Assembly (NCBI GenBank): GCA_017541665.1
Contig: JAFXYP010000069.1
Span: 28,176-92,175 of the forward strand
Reading direction: 5' to 3'
DNA from: Lentisphaeria bacterium
Lineage (GTDB): Bacteria > Verrucomicrobiota > Lentisphaeria > Victivallales > UBA1829
Length of the DNA: 64,000 nucleotides
This document shows, one piece after another, positions 47,344 through 56,413 of this stretch. The notes under the pieces were generated by a model, which saw only the letters and a program-made list of their open reading frames with translations, was not told where the DNA came from and ran no database searches. A program made the translations under genes and the position numbers. Position 1 is the first letter of the stretch. Each line of letters begins with the position of its first letter.

Positions 47344-48678
47344 TTACACGGGGACTGTTTCCGGCTGATCAACGGGCTTCTCCGAAGAGACCTTTTTCTC
47401 CTGCCCGGGAATTTCGAAACAATACGGGTCTTTGACGTGGAGATAAAGATAAAGGCTCCAGAATGTCAGCGCAATCATATAGAACGCCATAAACGGGAAG
47501 ACATGATAGACCGGCATGCTCCACTGCTTGTCAACAAGATAGAAAACGGAACCAAGCCCCGGGATGCCGCCTGGGATGGAAAAGATTTTCAAGCAGAGCG
47601 TGCCGGGTACAATCAGGAAAAGCATGAAACAAGCCGTAATCCCGAAATGCCACCATTCTTTCGTTCTGGCAAACGCGAAAAGACGAATGAAGAACAAAGG
47701 GAAGATAAGGGAGAGATCCCAGTTCTGATGATAGGAAATGAGCATGGTCAGGCACAGTGCCAGCAGCAACAGCGTGTCCGAGAAAACGCGTGTTTTGGAT
47801 TCTTTCCAGAAGAGGTACAGGCAACCGGAAATCGTTATGGCTTTCAAGATATGATTCAGCATCGGCACTTTAAAAAAACCTAAATGGCACATGGTCGCGC
47901 CGCTGGTCCCGTAGTGGTTGACATGTCCCGGCGAAAACAGGAATTTGACGGCTTCGTAATAGCCGACATAAACCTCTTTCAGGTCGTTTCCGCAGAAGAC
48001 GGGAGAGATGGAAAAAAAGATGAAAAGAACGAACGCGCAGATGCAGAGCTTCCAATATCCCTTGAAAAACAGAAGAGGAGCGAAGACGGTCAGCAAGCTG
48101 TATTTCGTCACGGCGAGAAATGCGAAGAGAAACGTCCGCAGGATACGGGATGGCGGTCCCCAGAACATCCAATACAGGCAGAGTGCCAGAACGACCGGGA
48201 TCTGCCCGAGACGCATGGTGTCCATGACGTTGTTGGAGGACAGGAAGATAAAACAGCAAAGCGCACCGATAAACTGTTTCCTGCCCGGCATCAGAAGATC
48301 GTGCCATTTGAAACCGCAGGCTTTGACCAGCGTCAGACAGGTCAAATAGATGACGATCAGAATATTGAATACGACCCAGGCGATCTGAAGCGCCTTGCTC
48401 CATAGAAATCCAAGGGGAGCAAACAGGAGCATGTGTCCGGGATAGACGATGGGCATATCCTCCCAGGGGGGGAAGCCGGGCAGACCGGGATGATCCGGGA
48501 AGGGATTGTACCCCTTGAACAAAGCAAATGAAATATGGCAGTAAGAACAGAAATCAATTAAGTAAGGGATCCTTGTTTCGACAATGGCTATCCGGATCAA
48601 AGGGAGGAGAATGAGAACAATGGAGGCAACAAAAAACAGGATGTTTGCTTTTTTCTGAAAGAAGGATCGACTTGTCAT
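47344..48678 (-). CDS. GT87/DUF2029-type polytopic membrane glycosyltransferase
   Basis: 444 residues with about 10-11 hydrophobic helices. PFPDHPGLPGFPP and a Pro/Tyr-rich first loop (MPIVYPGHMLLFAPLGFLW), then MDTMRLGQIPVVLALCLYW, which match the GT87 (DUF2029) family of polyprenyl-phosphate-dependent mannosyl-/arabinosyltransferases. Strand, promoter and position are independent of the polysaccharide operon. Confidence 0.75.
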   Translation of the reverse strand: MTSRSFFQKKANILFFVASIVLILLPLIRIAIVETRIPYLIDFCSYCHISFALFKGYNPFPDHPGLPGFPPWEDMPIVYPGHMLLFAPLGFLWSKALQIAWVVFNILIVIYLTCLTLVKACGFKWHDLLMPGRKQFIGALCCFIFLSSNNVMDTMRLGQIPVVLALCLYWMFWGPPSRILRTFLFAFLAVTKYSLLTVFAPLLFFKGYWKLCICAFVLFIFFSISPVFCGNDLKEVYVGYYEAVKFLFSPGHVNHYGTSGATMCHLGFFKVPMLNHILKAITISGCLYLFWKESKTRVFSDTLLLLALCLTMLISYHQNWDLSLIFPLFFIRLFAFARTKEWWHFGITACFMLFLIVPGTLCLKIFSIPGGIPGLGSVFYLVDKQWSMPVYHVFPFMAFYMIALTFWSLYLYLHVKDPYCFEIPGQEKKVSSEKPVDQPETVPV

Positions 48679-48732
48679 GGTTTGCCTCGGAAAAAGGTTG
48701 AAGTATGGTCAAAACTGTTCCATCATAAGGTT

Positions 48733-48761
48733 AGTATAGCAGGTTTTGGCCGGATTGTCAA
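48733..48761 (-). promoter_or_regulatory. Promoter of the GT87-like gene
   Basis: Minus strand: TTGACA (48761-48756), 17 nt, TATACT (48738-48733): close to consensus. Confidence 0.75.
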
Positions 48762-48801
48762 GTGGCATCCCGTTTTTTTCCCCTGTTTTCTTCGTTTCGG
48801 A

Positions 48802-48875
48802 TGGAGGTCACGAAATCGAATCGGCTCGTCACCTCGGCAAAACAAAGACCGCCTGAACAAATCCGTTGGTGCGAG
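48802..48875. repeat. Dispersed intergenic repeat, copy 2
   Basis: GGAGGTCACGAAATCGAATC then GACCGCCTGAACAAAT; about two-thirds identical to copy 1 over the block. Confidence 0.35.
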
Positions 48876-48982
48876 AGGAGAAAAAACTGGAAACCGACGG
48901 GTTGCGATCGCAATCCAGAATGCGACGCGCAAACACGGAAGGATGCATATCAAAAAAACTTTAAAGAATGTGGATAAAAGGT

Positions 48983-49011
48983 TTGATATTTCGCGTGTTG
49001 GGTGTTATATT
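48983..49011 (+). promoter_or_regulatory. Promoter upstream of the giant RTX gene
   Basis: TTGATA, 17 nt, TATATT; predicted start near 49018, leaving a leader of about 420 nt. Confidence 0.65.
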
Positions 49012-49017
49012 TCTTTG

Positions 49018-49436
49018 ATTGCAAGTGGGGAACAGAGGAGCCTGAGCTCAAAATGAACAGGATCACGGCTGAAATGTACGGTTGGCCGCTGGCAGGCGGC
49101 GGGGGGACTGCGTGTCCTGATCCGATCCGCGTCCCGTGGAACGCTCGCGCGAACATCGTGAGCGCAAGCAGAGCAGAGCAACCGTCAGGCTTTCTACGTC
49201 CGATACTTCGAAGGTCTGCGTATCGAATCCGGTTCCGGATACACCGCCAGTTGACGTCCGTTTTTCCGTTTTCCTTCACAAACATTTCCCGCATCCTCCA
49301 TTTCGAGGCTGCGGGCTTTTTTGCGTTCGGGGGGAGAGAGACATGCGAATCGGCTTCGATACAGCGCCTCAAGCTCAACAGACAAGCATATCAACCAATA
49401 ACATATAACATATAATCCAACCGGAGGAGAAGCAGT
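49018..49436 (+). other. Long leader of the RTX gene, or a separate ~300-nt RNA
   Basis: Begins at the predicted promoter start. It contains a 7-bp hairpin (GCTCGCG/CGTGAGC near 49144-49164) and a strong intrinsic terminator (49288-49322), 115 nt before the RTX ATG. An open frame (49053-49415) runs through the terminator and resembles no protein I know, so I do not call it. Either an attenuated leader or an independent small RNA; I recognise no known RNA family. Confidence 0.45.
49288..49322 (+). terminator. Intrinsic terminator inside the RTX leader
   Basis: CCCGCA-T-CCTC pairs with GAGG-C-TGCGGG (one mismatch, 6-nt loop), followed by C and six T (49317-49322). Confidence 0.8.
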
Positions 49437-52400
49437 ATGTCTCACAAGTACTCTTGGACCGTTACATCGAACTACCACTACGATGCAACCCTGACCACGG
49501 CCCTGATAAAGGATTACCTCGCCGATTGGCTGGATTCCAGCGGCAAAGATAACCACTTTTACAGTTTGTCCAACATGGGCAATCTCTCTATCTGGCCCTC
49601 CGACCGGGAGAAGCAGCACGACACCAGTTACCACTATGAGGAGGAATCGGAGGAACCGCTGGATCCGGTGCCCACCAACTCGACTTACGAGTACTACGAG
49701 AACTTCAAGCTGGCCACGGGTTTGAACTTCGCCGAATTGCGGAGCTCCGCGGCCGCGGCCGGATTGGCCTCGCACGGCTACATCCCGAACGGACTCGGGC
49801 TCGCCGACAACACCTCAGCCGGGAATATCACCTTCGACAAGAATGGCGAGATCGAATTCGCGGGCAGCAACACGCTTGCCCAAGATATCACCTTCATCGA
49901 CGGCGGCTACGTCTATTTCCAGCCGGGACCGGGCGCTGGTTCGGGGAATCAGACCCTGACCGGATTGCTCGCCTCCAGGGATTTGGACAGCGTCTTCATT
50001 GCCAAGGTCGCCCGGGGCGGAAGCGTCACCCTATCCGGCGGCCAGGTCCGGCGGAATCTGCGGGAATTGTCCATCGCCGAAGAATACAACGGCTGGACTC
50101 CGGTGAGCAGCCAGACCGGTTCCGGCGTGCTCGTTGACGGCCTCGTGGTCCGCGGCGTGCTCAACAGCGTGTATGTGGGCAGCGGCGCGAGTGTGAACCA
50201 CCTGACCGTCGGGCTCGACAGACAATGGTCCGGAAGCGACGTCAGCGCGTTCGTCACGACCGACAGCAACGGTGTTCCCAAGCCGACATATTGGGGTTCC
50301 CATACCAATATGACCATCGCTTCGGGCGGCACCGCCACCAATATCACCCTCGGCAACGGCGGAACCGTGTACGTCTCCGGCCTGTCGGACACCGTGACCA
50401 GCGAGTGGGTCGTCACCGGTACCAGCGGCGGCAGCATGGTAGGCGACGGCTACTGGAAATACACCACGGCGTATGCCTCCGGCACGGGCGGCATCCTGAA
50501 GGACCTGAACATGGCGTCCAGCGGCGGCCTTCAGTTCGAGGGGATCACCGATCCCCGTGCGACCTGGAACTATCCGTCGAACGGTTATCTCAACAGCCGC
50601 TCCTACATGAGCGGCTTCCTCGCGACCGCGCCGCAGAGCTCGTATGTCTCGTTCGGAAGCAACGCCAGCGGCAGCAATATCAACATCGGCAAAGGCGGCT
50701 CGCTCTATATCGACAAGGGCGCGAGAGTCAGCGCCATCTCCATGGGCGGACTCACCACCAGCACCACGTTCGTCAACAGCAGCGGCACCACCGACACGTG
50801 GATCGGGGACCGGGGCGCGAGCTTGCAGATCAGAGGCGGCTATGTCTCCGGCGTGGTGATGGACCCCGTCCTGCAGACCTTCGATTATTATTCCGCCGCG
50901 CATGATTATTTCTGGCTTCACTCTGAGACCATCAAGGACGCCTATTCCTCGGCGCACGGCAGTTACGGCTCCGGCGAGGCGTGGTCCTCCGCCATGTATG
51001 CTTCCGCCTCGGCCACCTACCGTCAGTATATGAGCGCCATGTACACTTCCGGCGCCGTCTATACGAACCTCGGCGACGACACGGCCTACAACCGCAGGTA
51101 CGTCGGCGGCGACATCGGCGTGGCCGGCGGATGGATCATGAACGTCAGCGGATTCTCCTATCTCGGCGTCGCGGCGGATGTGGATGTGACGGTCTCGAAC
51201 AACGTCAGCACCTGGAAGACGTACCAGTATACGGACGGCAACGTCTCCAAGGCCATCGGCGCCGTGAGCGCGACGCTGGATGTGACGGGCGGCGCCCATG
51301 TCTACAACGTGAAGATCGAAGGCGGCCGCGTCATCATGACCGGAGGGGGCGAAGTCAACGCCCGCTGGCACAGCAGGGAAAACAAGCAGAGCAACTACAA
51401 CCTGGTGGAAGACCTGGACCTGCGGATCGGCGATGTGCTGGGGCTCGGCAGCGCTTACCCCGCGGTCATCGAGTTCTTCGGCGAGGGCAGCGGCGGCTAC
51501 AAACAGTATATCTCCTCCGGCGGCACCAGCGGTTATGTGGATTACACCTGGGACGCGATCGATCCGGGCGAGATCCACTCGGTCACCGCCAGCAAAGGCC
51601 TGGTCGTTTCCGCCAACTGGACGACCCATCAGGACTTCACCTACATCGGCAGCGGCGCGGTCACCTTCAACGGCCTCGGCACCGTCGTGCTGAAGGACAA
51701 CCATTCGCGCTACTCGTCCGATTCCTACTACGGCACGGGGCCCTATCTCGGCTCGGCGTTCGACGAGTATTATTTCGGCGTGGTGAAGGGTGTGTACAAC
51801 GAGGAAGACGGCGTGCTGGAAAACTACACCGTCCTCGACGGGGACGTCAGCAGCGGCGGCTTCGACTGGGAGGGTTTCCTGATGGTCGGGTCCGGCGGCA
51901 TCGTGCAGAACATCGGCTCCGCCTCGCCCCTGAAGACCGGCAACGACATCGTCAACAGCGACACCTGGACGCCCGAATACACCCGCGACAAATGCAAGGT
52001 CCTGACCGTGGTGGCGGGCGGTTCCGCCAATAACGTGACGGTGAAGGGCGCGGTCAGCAACTTCGAGCATTATGAATCGCAGTACACGGAAAGCCGCGCG
52101 GGCCTGCTGGTCTCCTCCGGCGGCACGGCGACGAACGTGACGGTCCTGGAAGGCGGCATCGCCATGGCGAAGGGCGGCACGATCGACAAGGTGTTCGTCG
52201 CCGCGGGCGGCGTGCTGTATCTCTCCGGCTGGGCGGGTGCGCATCAGGTGGGAGAGAGAGACAGCGATTACAATCTCCAGCTGTCGGGTCCGCAGTACAT
52301 GGACACCACCGTGCTGAACGGCGTGCGTCTGGATTCCGGCGGACAGCTGACCAATACGCTGGACTGGGGATTCCGAGCCGGTAATGCACCGAGCGTCATC

Positions 52401-55400
52401 GCCAACAAGGGCGGCGGCATCATGAACGGCGTGACCGCCAACGGCGTGGCGTATGTGAGCGGCCTCGACTACGCGGGCGGCATCACGCTGACCAAGGATC
52501 AGCAGGCCATCGACGTGACCGTCCGCGGCTATAAAACGATCACTTCGCGCGACGAGGAAGGCAATCCGACGGCCTATACCACAACGATTGCCAGCCTGAA
52601 CGTGAGTTCCGGCGGCATCGTGAAGGGCGCGACCGTCGGAGACGAAGGCGCCATCTACGTGAGCAACGGCGCGGACGTGAGCGGCCTCGTTGCCTCCGGC
52701 GGACGGATCGTCTTCGCCAACAGTTCCGGCTGGAGCGACTACTTTGCCGGCAGCGCGACCGTGAACGGGATCACCGTCAAGGACGGCGGAGCGCTGGAAG
52801 TCAACAGCAAGTTCGGCCTCACCGCGACCGACGTGAAAATCGAGCAGGACGCCGGTCTGACGTTCACGCTCGGGAAGGCCGCAAACGAGGATTACACGCC
52901 GACCGCCCTGAACGGGACCTGGACGGCGGACTGGGGCTCCGGCACGTTCCAGACGAACGACGGTGTGCTGACGGGCTTCGGCGGCCAGTTCGGCCATGAA
53001 TACCGCGATCTCTTCTATTCCAGCGCCTACGTCTCCGCGCGCCTCTCCATGACGATCGTCGAGGGCGGCGTGCTGGCAGGCGGCGATCTGCGCGGCTACG
53101 GCAGCGTCCTCGTGAAAAACGGCGGCAAGATGCTTGACACCAAACTTCAGGGCATTACGGCGAATATCGCCACGAGCGGCTACGCGTCCGGACTATCCGC
53201 GACCGTCGCCAGCGGCAAAAACGCCTACGGCACAAATATCTATGTTTACGGCAGCGGCGCGGTCGCGGAAGCGACGGTCCTCAACGGGGGCTATATGGGC
53301 GTCGAGAGGGGCGGCGTGGTCAACTCCGTCACGATGCTCTGTCCCGAAGGGTACGAAGGCCCTGCGGGCAACGACACCCAAGTCGGCCCCGTTGAATTTG
53401 AGGTCATGGCGGGCGGCACGGCGAACAACGTGATTGCCAGCGCGGGCGTCATCACTCTGCTGGACGGCTCCAAGGAACCGGGTACGGCCGGCCCGACCCT
53501 GTCGAACGCCGACGTCCATTCCGCCGCGATGCTCATCGTCAAGGGCGACGGCGCGGTGCTGGACGGCACGCTGAACCTCGCGGGCACAGTCTTTACGACC
53601 GGCAAGCGCTATGAATACGTCGAAGTGGAGGTGACGGACCCGAATACGGGCGATACCTATACCGACTACCAGCGCGTCGAGTTGAACAACTCCGTCGCGG
53701 ACGCCGCGACGCTGACCGTGAACTTCGACCTGACCGAACTCGAAGCGCCCGGCGAAACCGCCATGATCGACAACCTCGCCAATCTCACTGGCGTGAAGTT
53801 GGACAAGATCTCCGTCAGCGCCGACCAGACGCAGGGCGCATACGTACTCGCTGGCGGTTCCGAGGATTACAACGGCGCGCTGAAAGTGGTTCGCGACGGC
53901 TCGTTTGCCGGGACTATCACCGTGGGCGGATACCTGCAGGTGACCGACGACCTGACCTACAGCCTGCTCAAAAACGACAACAACGATCTCGTTTTCTCCG
54001 TGATGTCGACCGACGCGGCGATCACCAATATCGTCGCCACGTCGGACGGCAAGGAACTGCTTAAGGGCAAATGGTCCAAGTATGCCGTCAACATCAAGAC
54101 GGAAGTCAACCAGTATTCCAAGTCCATCTGGTACCGCATCAAGCAGGCGGTCAAGCCCAGGACCAGAGGGACCCTCCTCTATGCACCCGGCGACGTGGAT
54201 GACGACGGCTGGATTGAACTTGACAACGAAAAAGGCATCACGCTCTCGGAATATTGCACGGTCGAGTTCAAGGCAAAAAACGAGAAAGGCGCGGATTCCA
54301 AGATCGTCGAGTACATCGTGAACTACGACGCGACCGCGCCGGTGATCGACGGCCTCCGCCTCGTTTCGGGCGAACCCTTCCTGACGCCCGGTGTGGAATC
54401 CGCAGTCGTCGTGTCCGTGACGGACGATCTGGACGCCACTCCGGCGCTTCAGCTCAGTCTGAACGACGGCATGTGGACGGACGTTATCCATAACGACGAT
54501 GGAAGCTATATCTTCAACCTCACCGGCGGCATAGAAGGATTCACGCTGCGCGCCATCGACCACGCCGAGAACGAGACCGTGCTCAGCGTGTCCGTCCCGA
54601 ACGATCCGGTTGCGGCGGCAGACATCGTCACTGTCACCAATCAGGACGTCACGGTCAGCGCGGAGTTCAGCGCCGACGCGATGATAAAAGAGTTCTCGAC
54701 GGACGGCGGCGAGACCTGGGAAGATTACGACGAGGCTGGTGTGGTGCTCGATAACAACGGCACCGTGTCGTTCCGCGCCGGAAACATCCTCGGATACTCT
54801 GCCGTGACCGACCTCGTCGTCGACAACATCGACAAGGATGCACCTGTGATTACGCTTGCCGGCGACAATCAGACCCCGTTGCAGTCCAGTACGTTAACGG
54901 CGGAGGTCGATGATGACAGCGAAATTCTCTTCTCGCTTGACCAGCAGACTTGGAAAAAGTATGAAGGACAGCTTGATGTTGCTGCGAATGGTACCTATTA
55001 CTTCAAAGCGACTGATGCTGCAGACAACGTCGGTACGGCGGAATACGTATTTGCCAACATCCGGCCGATCTTGTCTTCGGAAGTCGAACCTCAGACACAA
55101 ACTTGGGAAAAGAGCGGGGAAGTCTCGCAATACATTGTGGAGATTTCCACGGACAATTTCGAGCATGTCATCCAGCTGGTCGTTGAGTCCAATTCGCTTG
55201 ATGCCTTCCAGATGCCTGCAGGCAACTACCAGATTCGCGTCAAACCTGAGGACGGAGAATGGGCTGCCGTCGATCCTGTGGCTGGCACACCGGCCGCCAC
55301 CGAACCGAAGATCATCAAGTCGGATGCGGACGGCAATGCGGACGTGTTCTTCGCGAGTGCTATAGGAACATGGGGATACAGGTATCAGGCGCAACATGTC

Positions 55401-56147
55401 GGGTCTGTCGGCGATTTGTCCGGGACGCAGGAATATGCCGCGCTCTCCGGAAAAAACAAGCTCACGGACATCATCGAAGGCTCGACCGATGCCAATATCC
55501 TGCTGATGACCGATGATTTTAATGGTGACGCGCTCTTCGTGGACGACATCTATTCGGCTCTGCCGGGTTCCATTTCGGAACAGCTGTCGCGCATTGTCCA
55601 AATCAATGAAATCCGTGCCGGCGCCGGCAGCGACATCATTGATATGACCAGCCAGCGGTTCCTATATGTCGGTGACGGCCTCACGATCCGCGGTGGCGAC
55701 GGCGACGACGTGATCTGGGCGAACAAGGGCGACAACTTCCTTTTCGGCGACGCCGGGGACGATCGCATCGTCGGAGCATCCGGCAATGATGTGATCGCGG
55801 GCGGCATCGGCAACGATTCCATGCACGGCGGCGGCGGAAACGACGTCTTCGCCTTCTGCGACAACTGGGGAACTGATGAAGTCGAACAGCTCGCTGGTGG
55901 TTCCGTTACACTGTGGTTTACATCGGAAATGGAAGGCAAGGTGGCATGGGATGATCTTTCCGAGTCTTACACGGACGGTGATAACAGCGTCACCGTTAAG
56001 GGGGGCACCTCGGTCGAGCTCAAGTTCGGCGGCGTCGGAGAAGATGCGGCCATGTTTGCTACGTTGTCTGAAGCAGGGGCATTCAAAGAATTCACCTCGC
56101 AAAAGATATTCGAGGAATCCGGCCAGGGGTTCCTTGCCGGCTTGTAA
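49437..56147 (+). CDS. Giant AIDA-repeat/RTX surface or secreted protein
   Basis: 2236 residues. No Sec signal peptide. About 60-1500: Gly/Ser/Thr-rich beta-strand-loop repeats of the AIDA autotransporter-passenger type (GGTATNITLGNGGTVYVSG, SSGGTATNVTVLEGGIAMA and many variants). About 1590-1900: Ig-like/extracellular modules (VEFKAKNEKGADSKIVEYIV, DGGETWEDYDEAGVVL). About 2086-2140: RTX nonapeptides (GGDGDDVIW, GDAGDDRIV, GGGGNDVFA) that bind Ca2+, then a C-terminal tail of about 95 residues serving as probable type I secretion signal. No secretion ABC transporter is nearby. GGAGGAG lies 9 nt before the ATG. An adhesin or surface-layer-like role is inferred. Confidence 0.88.
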   Translation: MSHKYSWTVTSNYHYDATLTTALIKDYLADWLDSSGKDNHFYSLSNMGNLSIWPSDREKQHDTSYHYEEESEEPLDPVPTNSTYEYYENFKLATGLNFAELRSSAAAAGLASHGYIPNGLGLADNTSAGNITFDKNGEIEFAGSNTLAQDITFIDGGYVYFQPGPGAGSGNQTLTGLLASRDLDSVFIAKVARGGSVTLSGGQVRRNLRELSIAEEYNGWTPVSSQTGSGVLVDGLVVRGVLNSVYVGSGASVNHLTVGLDRQWSGSDVSAFVTTDSNGVPKPTYWGSHTNMTIASGGTATNITLGNGGTVYVSGLSDTVTSEWVVTGTSGGSMVGDGYWKYTTAYASGTGGILKDLNMASSGGLQFEGITDPRATWNYPSNGYLNSRSYMSGFLATAPQSSYVSFGSNASGSNINIGKGGSLYIDKGARVSAISMGGLTTSTTFVNSSGTTDTWIGDRGASLQIRGGYVSGVVMDPVLQTFDYYSAAHDYFWLHSETIKDAYSSAHGSYGSGEAWSSAMYASASATYRQYMSAMYTSGAVYTNLGDDTAYNRRYVGGDIGVAGGWIMNVSGFSYLGVAADVDVTVSNNVSTWKTYQYTDGNVSKAIGAVSATLDVTGGAHVYNVKIEGGRVIMTGGGEVNARWHSRENKQSNYNLVEDLDLRIGDVLGLGSAYPAVIEFFGEGSGGYKQYISSGGTSGYVDYTWDAIDPGEIHSVTASKGLVVSANWTTHQDFTYIGSGAVTFNGLGTVVLKDNHSRYSSDSYYGTGPYLGSAFDEYYFGVVKGVYNEEDGVLENYTVLDGDVSSGGFDWEGFLMVGSGGIVQNIGSASPLKTGNDIVNSDTWTPEYTRDKCKVLTVVAGGSANNVTVKGAVSNFEHYESQYTESRAGLLVSSGGTATNVTVLEGGIAMAKGGTIDKVFVAAGGVLYLSGWAGAHQVGERDSDYNLQLSGPQYMDTTVLNGVRLDSGGQLTNTLDWGFRAGNAPSVIANKGGGIMNGVTANGVAYVSGLDYAGGITLTKDQQAIDVTVRGYKTITSRDEEGNPTAYTTTIASLNVSSGGIVKGATVGDEGAIYVSNGADVSGLVASGGRIVFANSSGWSDYFAGSATVNGITVKDGGALEVNSKFGLTATDVKIEQDAGLTFTLGKAANEDYTPTALNGTWTADWGSGTFQTNDGVLTGFGGQFGHEYRDLFYSSAYVSARLSMTIVEGGVLAGGDLRGYGSVLVKNGGKMLDTKLQGITANIATSGYASGLSATVASGKNAYGTNIYVYGSGAVAEATVLNGGYMGVERGGVVNSVTMLCPEGYEGPAGNDTQVGPVEFEVMAGGTANNVIASAGVITLLDGSKEPGTAGPTLSNADVHSAAMLIVKGDGAVLDGTLNLAGTVFTTGKRYEYVEVEVTDPNTGDTYTDYQRVELNNSVADAATLTVNFDLTELEAPGETAMIDNLANLTGVKLDKISVSADQTQGAYVLAGGSEDYNGALKVVRDGSFAGTITVGGYLQVTDDLTYSLLKNDNNDLVFSVMSTDAAITNIVATSDGKELLKGKWSKYAVNIKTEVNQYSKSIWYRIKQAVKPRTRGTLLYAPGDVDDDGWIELDNEKGITLSEYCTVEFKAKNEKGADSKIVEYIVNYDATAPVIDGLRLVSGEPFLTPGVESAVVVSVTDDLDATPALQLSLNDGMWTDVIHNDDGSYIFNLTGGIEGFTLRAIDHAENETVLSVSVPNDPVAAADIVTVTNQDVTVSAEFSADAMIKEFSTDGGETWEDYDEAGVVLDNNGTVSFRAGNILGYSAVTDLVVDNIDKDAPVITLAGDNQTPLQSSTLTAEVDDDSEILFSLDQQTWKKYEGQLDVAANGTYYFKATDAADNVGTAEYVFANIRPILSSEVEPQTQTWEKSGEVSQYIVEISTDNFEHVIQLVVESNSLDAFQMPAGNYQIRVKPEDGEWAAVDPVAGTPAATEPKIIKSDADGNADVFFASAIGTWGYRYQAQHVGSVGDLSGTQEYAALSGKNKLTDIIEGSTDANILLMTDDFNGDALFVDDIYSALPGSISEQLSRIVQINEIRAGAGSDIIDMTSQRFLYVGDGLTIRGGDGDDVIWANKGDNFLFGDAGDDRIVGASGNDVIAGGIGNDSMHGGGGNDVFAFCDNWGTDEVEQLAGGSVTLWFTSEMEGKVAWDDLSESYTDGDNSVTVKGGTSVELKFGGVGEDAAMFATLSEAGAFKEFTSQKIFEESGQGFLAGL

Positions 56148-56193
56148 AAACGCAACCTTGCTCGTTTGAGCTTTTCTTAAACAAATCATCCGA

Positions 56194-56237
56194 CCCTCGG
56201 AATCCATGGCGGTTCCGGGGGCTTTCTCTCTTTCTTG
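56194..56237 (+). terminator. Terminator of the RTX gene
   Basis: CCC-T-CGGAA-T-CC pairs with GG-TTCCG-G-GGG across a short loop, followed by a pyrimidine tract (CTTTCTCTCTTTCTT). Confidence 0.65.
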
Positions 56238-56238
56238 A

Positions 56239-56310
56239 AGGGTACGGAATCGAATCAGCGCGTCCCCTTTACGAGTTTAGGGCCCGCTTGAATACGCAGA
56301 ATAAACTCCC
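56239..56310. repeat. Dispersed intergenic repeat, copy 3
   Basis: GAATCGAATCAGCGCGTCCC then GAGTTTAGGGCCCGCTTGAA, matching the central parts of copies 1 and 2 imperfectly. Confidence 0.35.
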
Positions 56311-56413
56311 TGCCTCTCCGCCAAACTCAAAAACGGCCCGCTTCTGACCTTTTTTCGTTGCTGAAAGACCCGCATTTTATGATAGGGGGATTGTGTCTTG
56401 GGACAGCCGCCGT

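Noticed and set aside
49139..49260. tmRNA, 6S or RNase P RNA in the RTX leader
   Set aside because: No tRNA-like ends, no GAGGAAAGTCC-type RNase P core and no long closing stem typical of 6S RNA.
49053..49415. Open frame in the RTX leader
   Set aside because: Runs straight through a strong terminator, shows no similarity I recognise and has a poorly spaced ribosome binding site.
50031..52997. 988-codon minus-strand open frame opposite the RTX gene
   Set aside because: Shadow; composition is typical of antisense frames and no start signal is seen.
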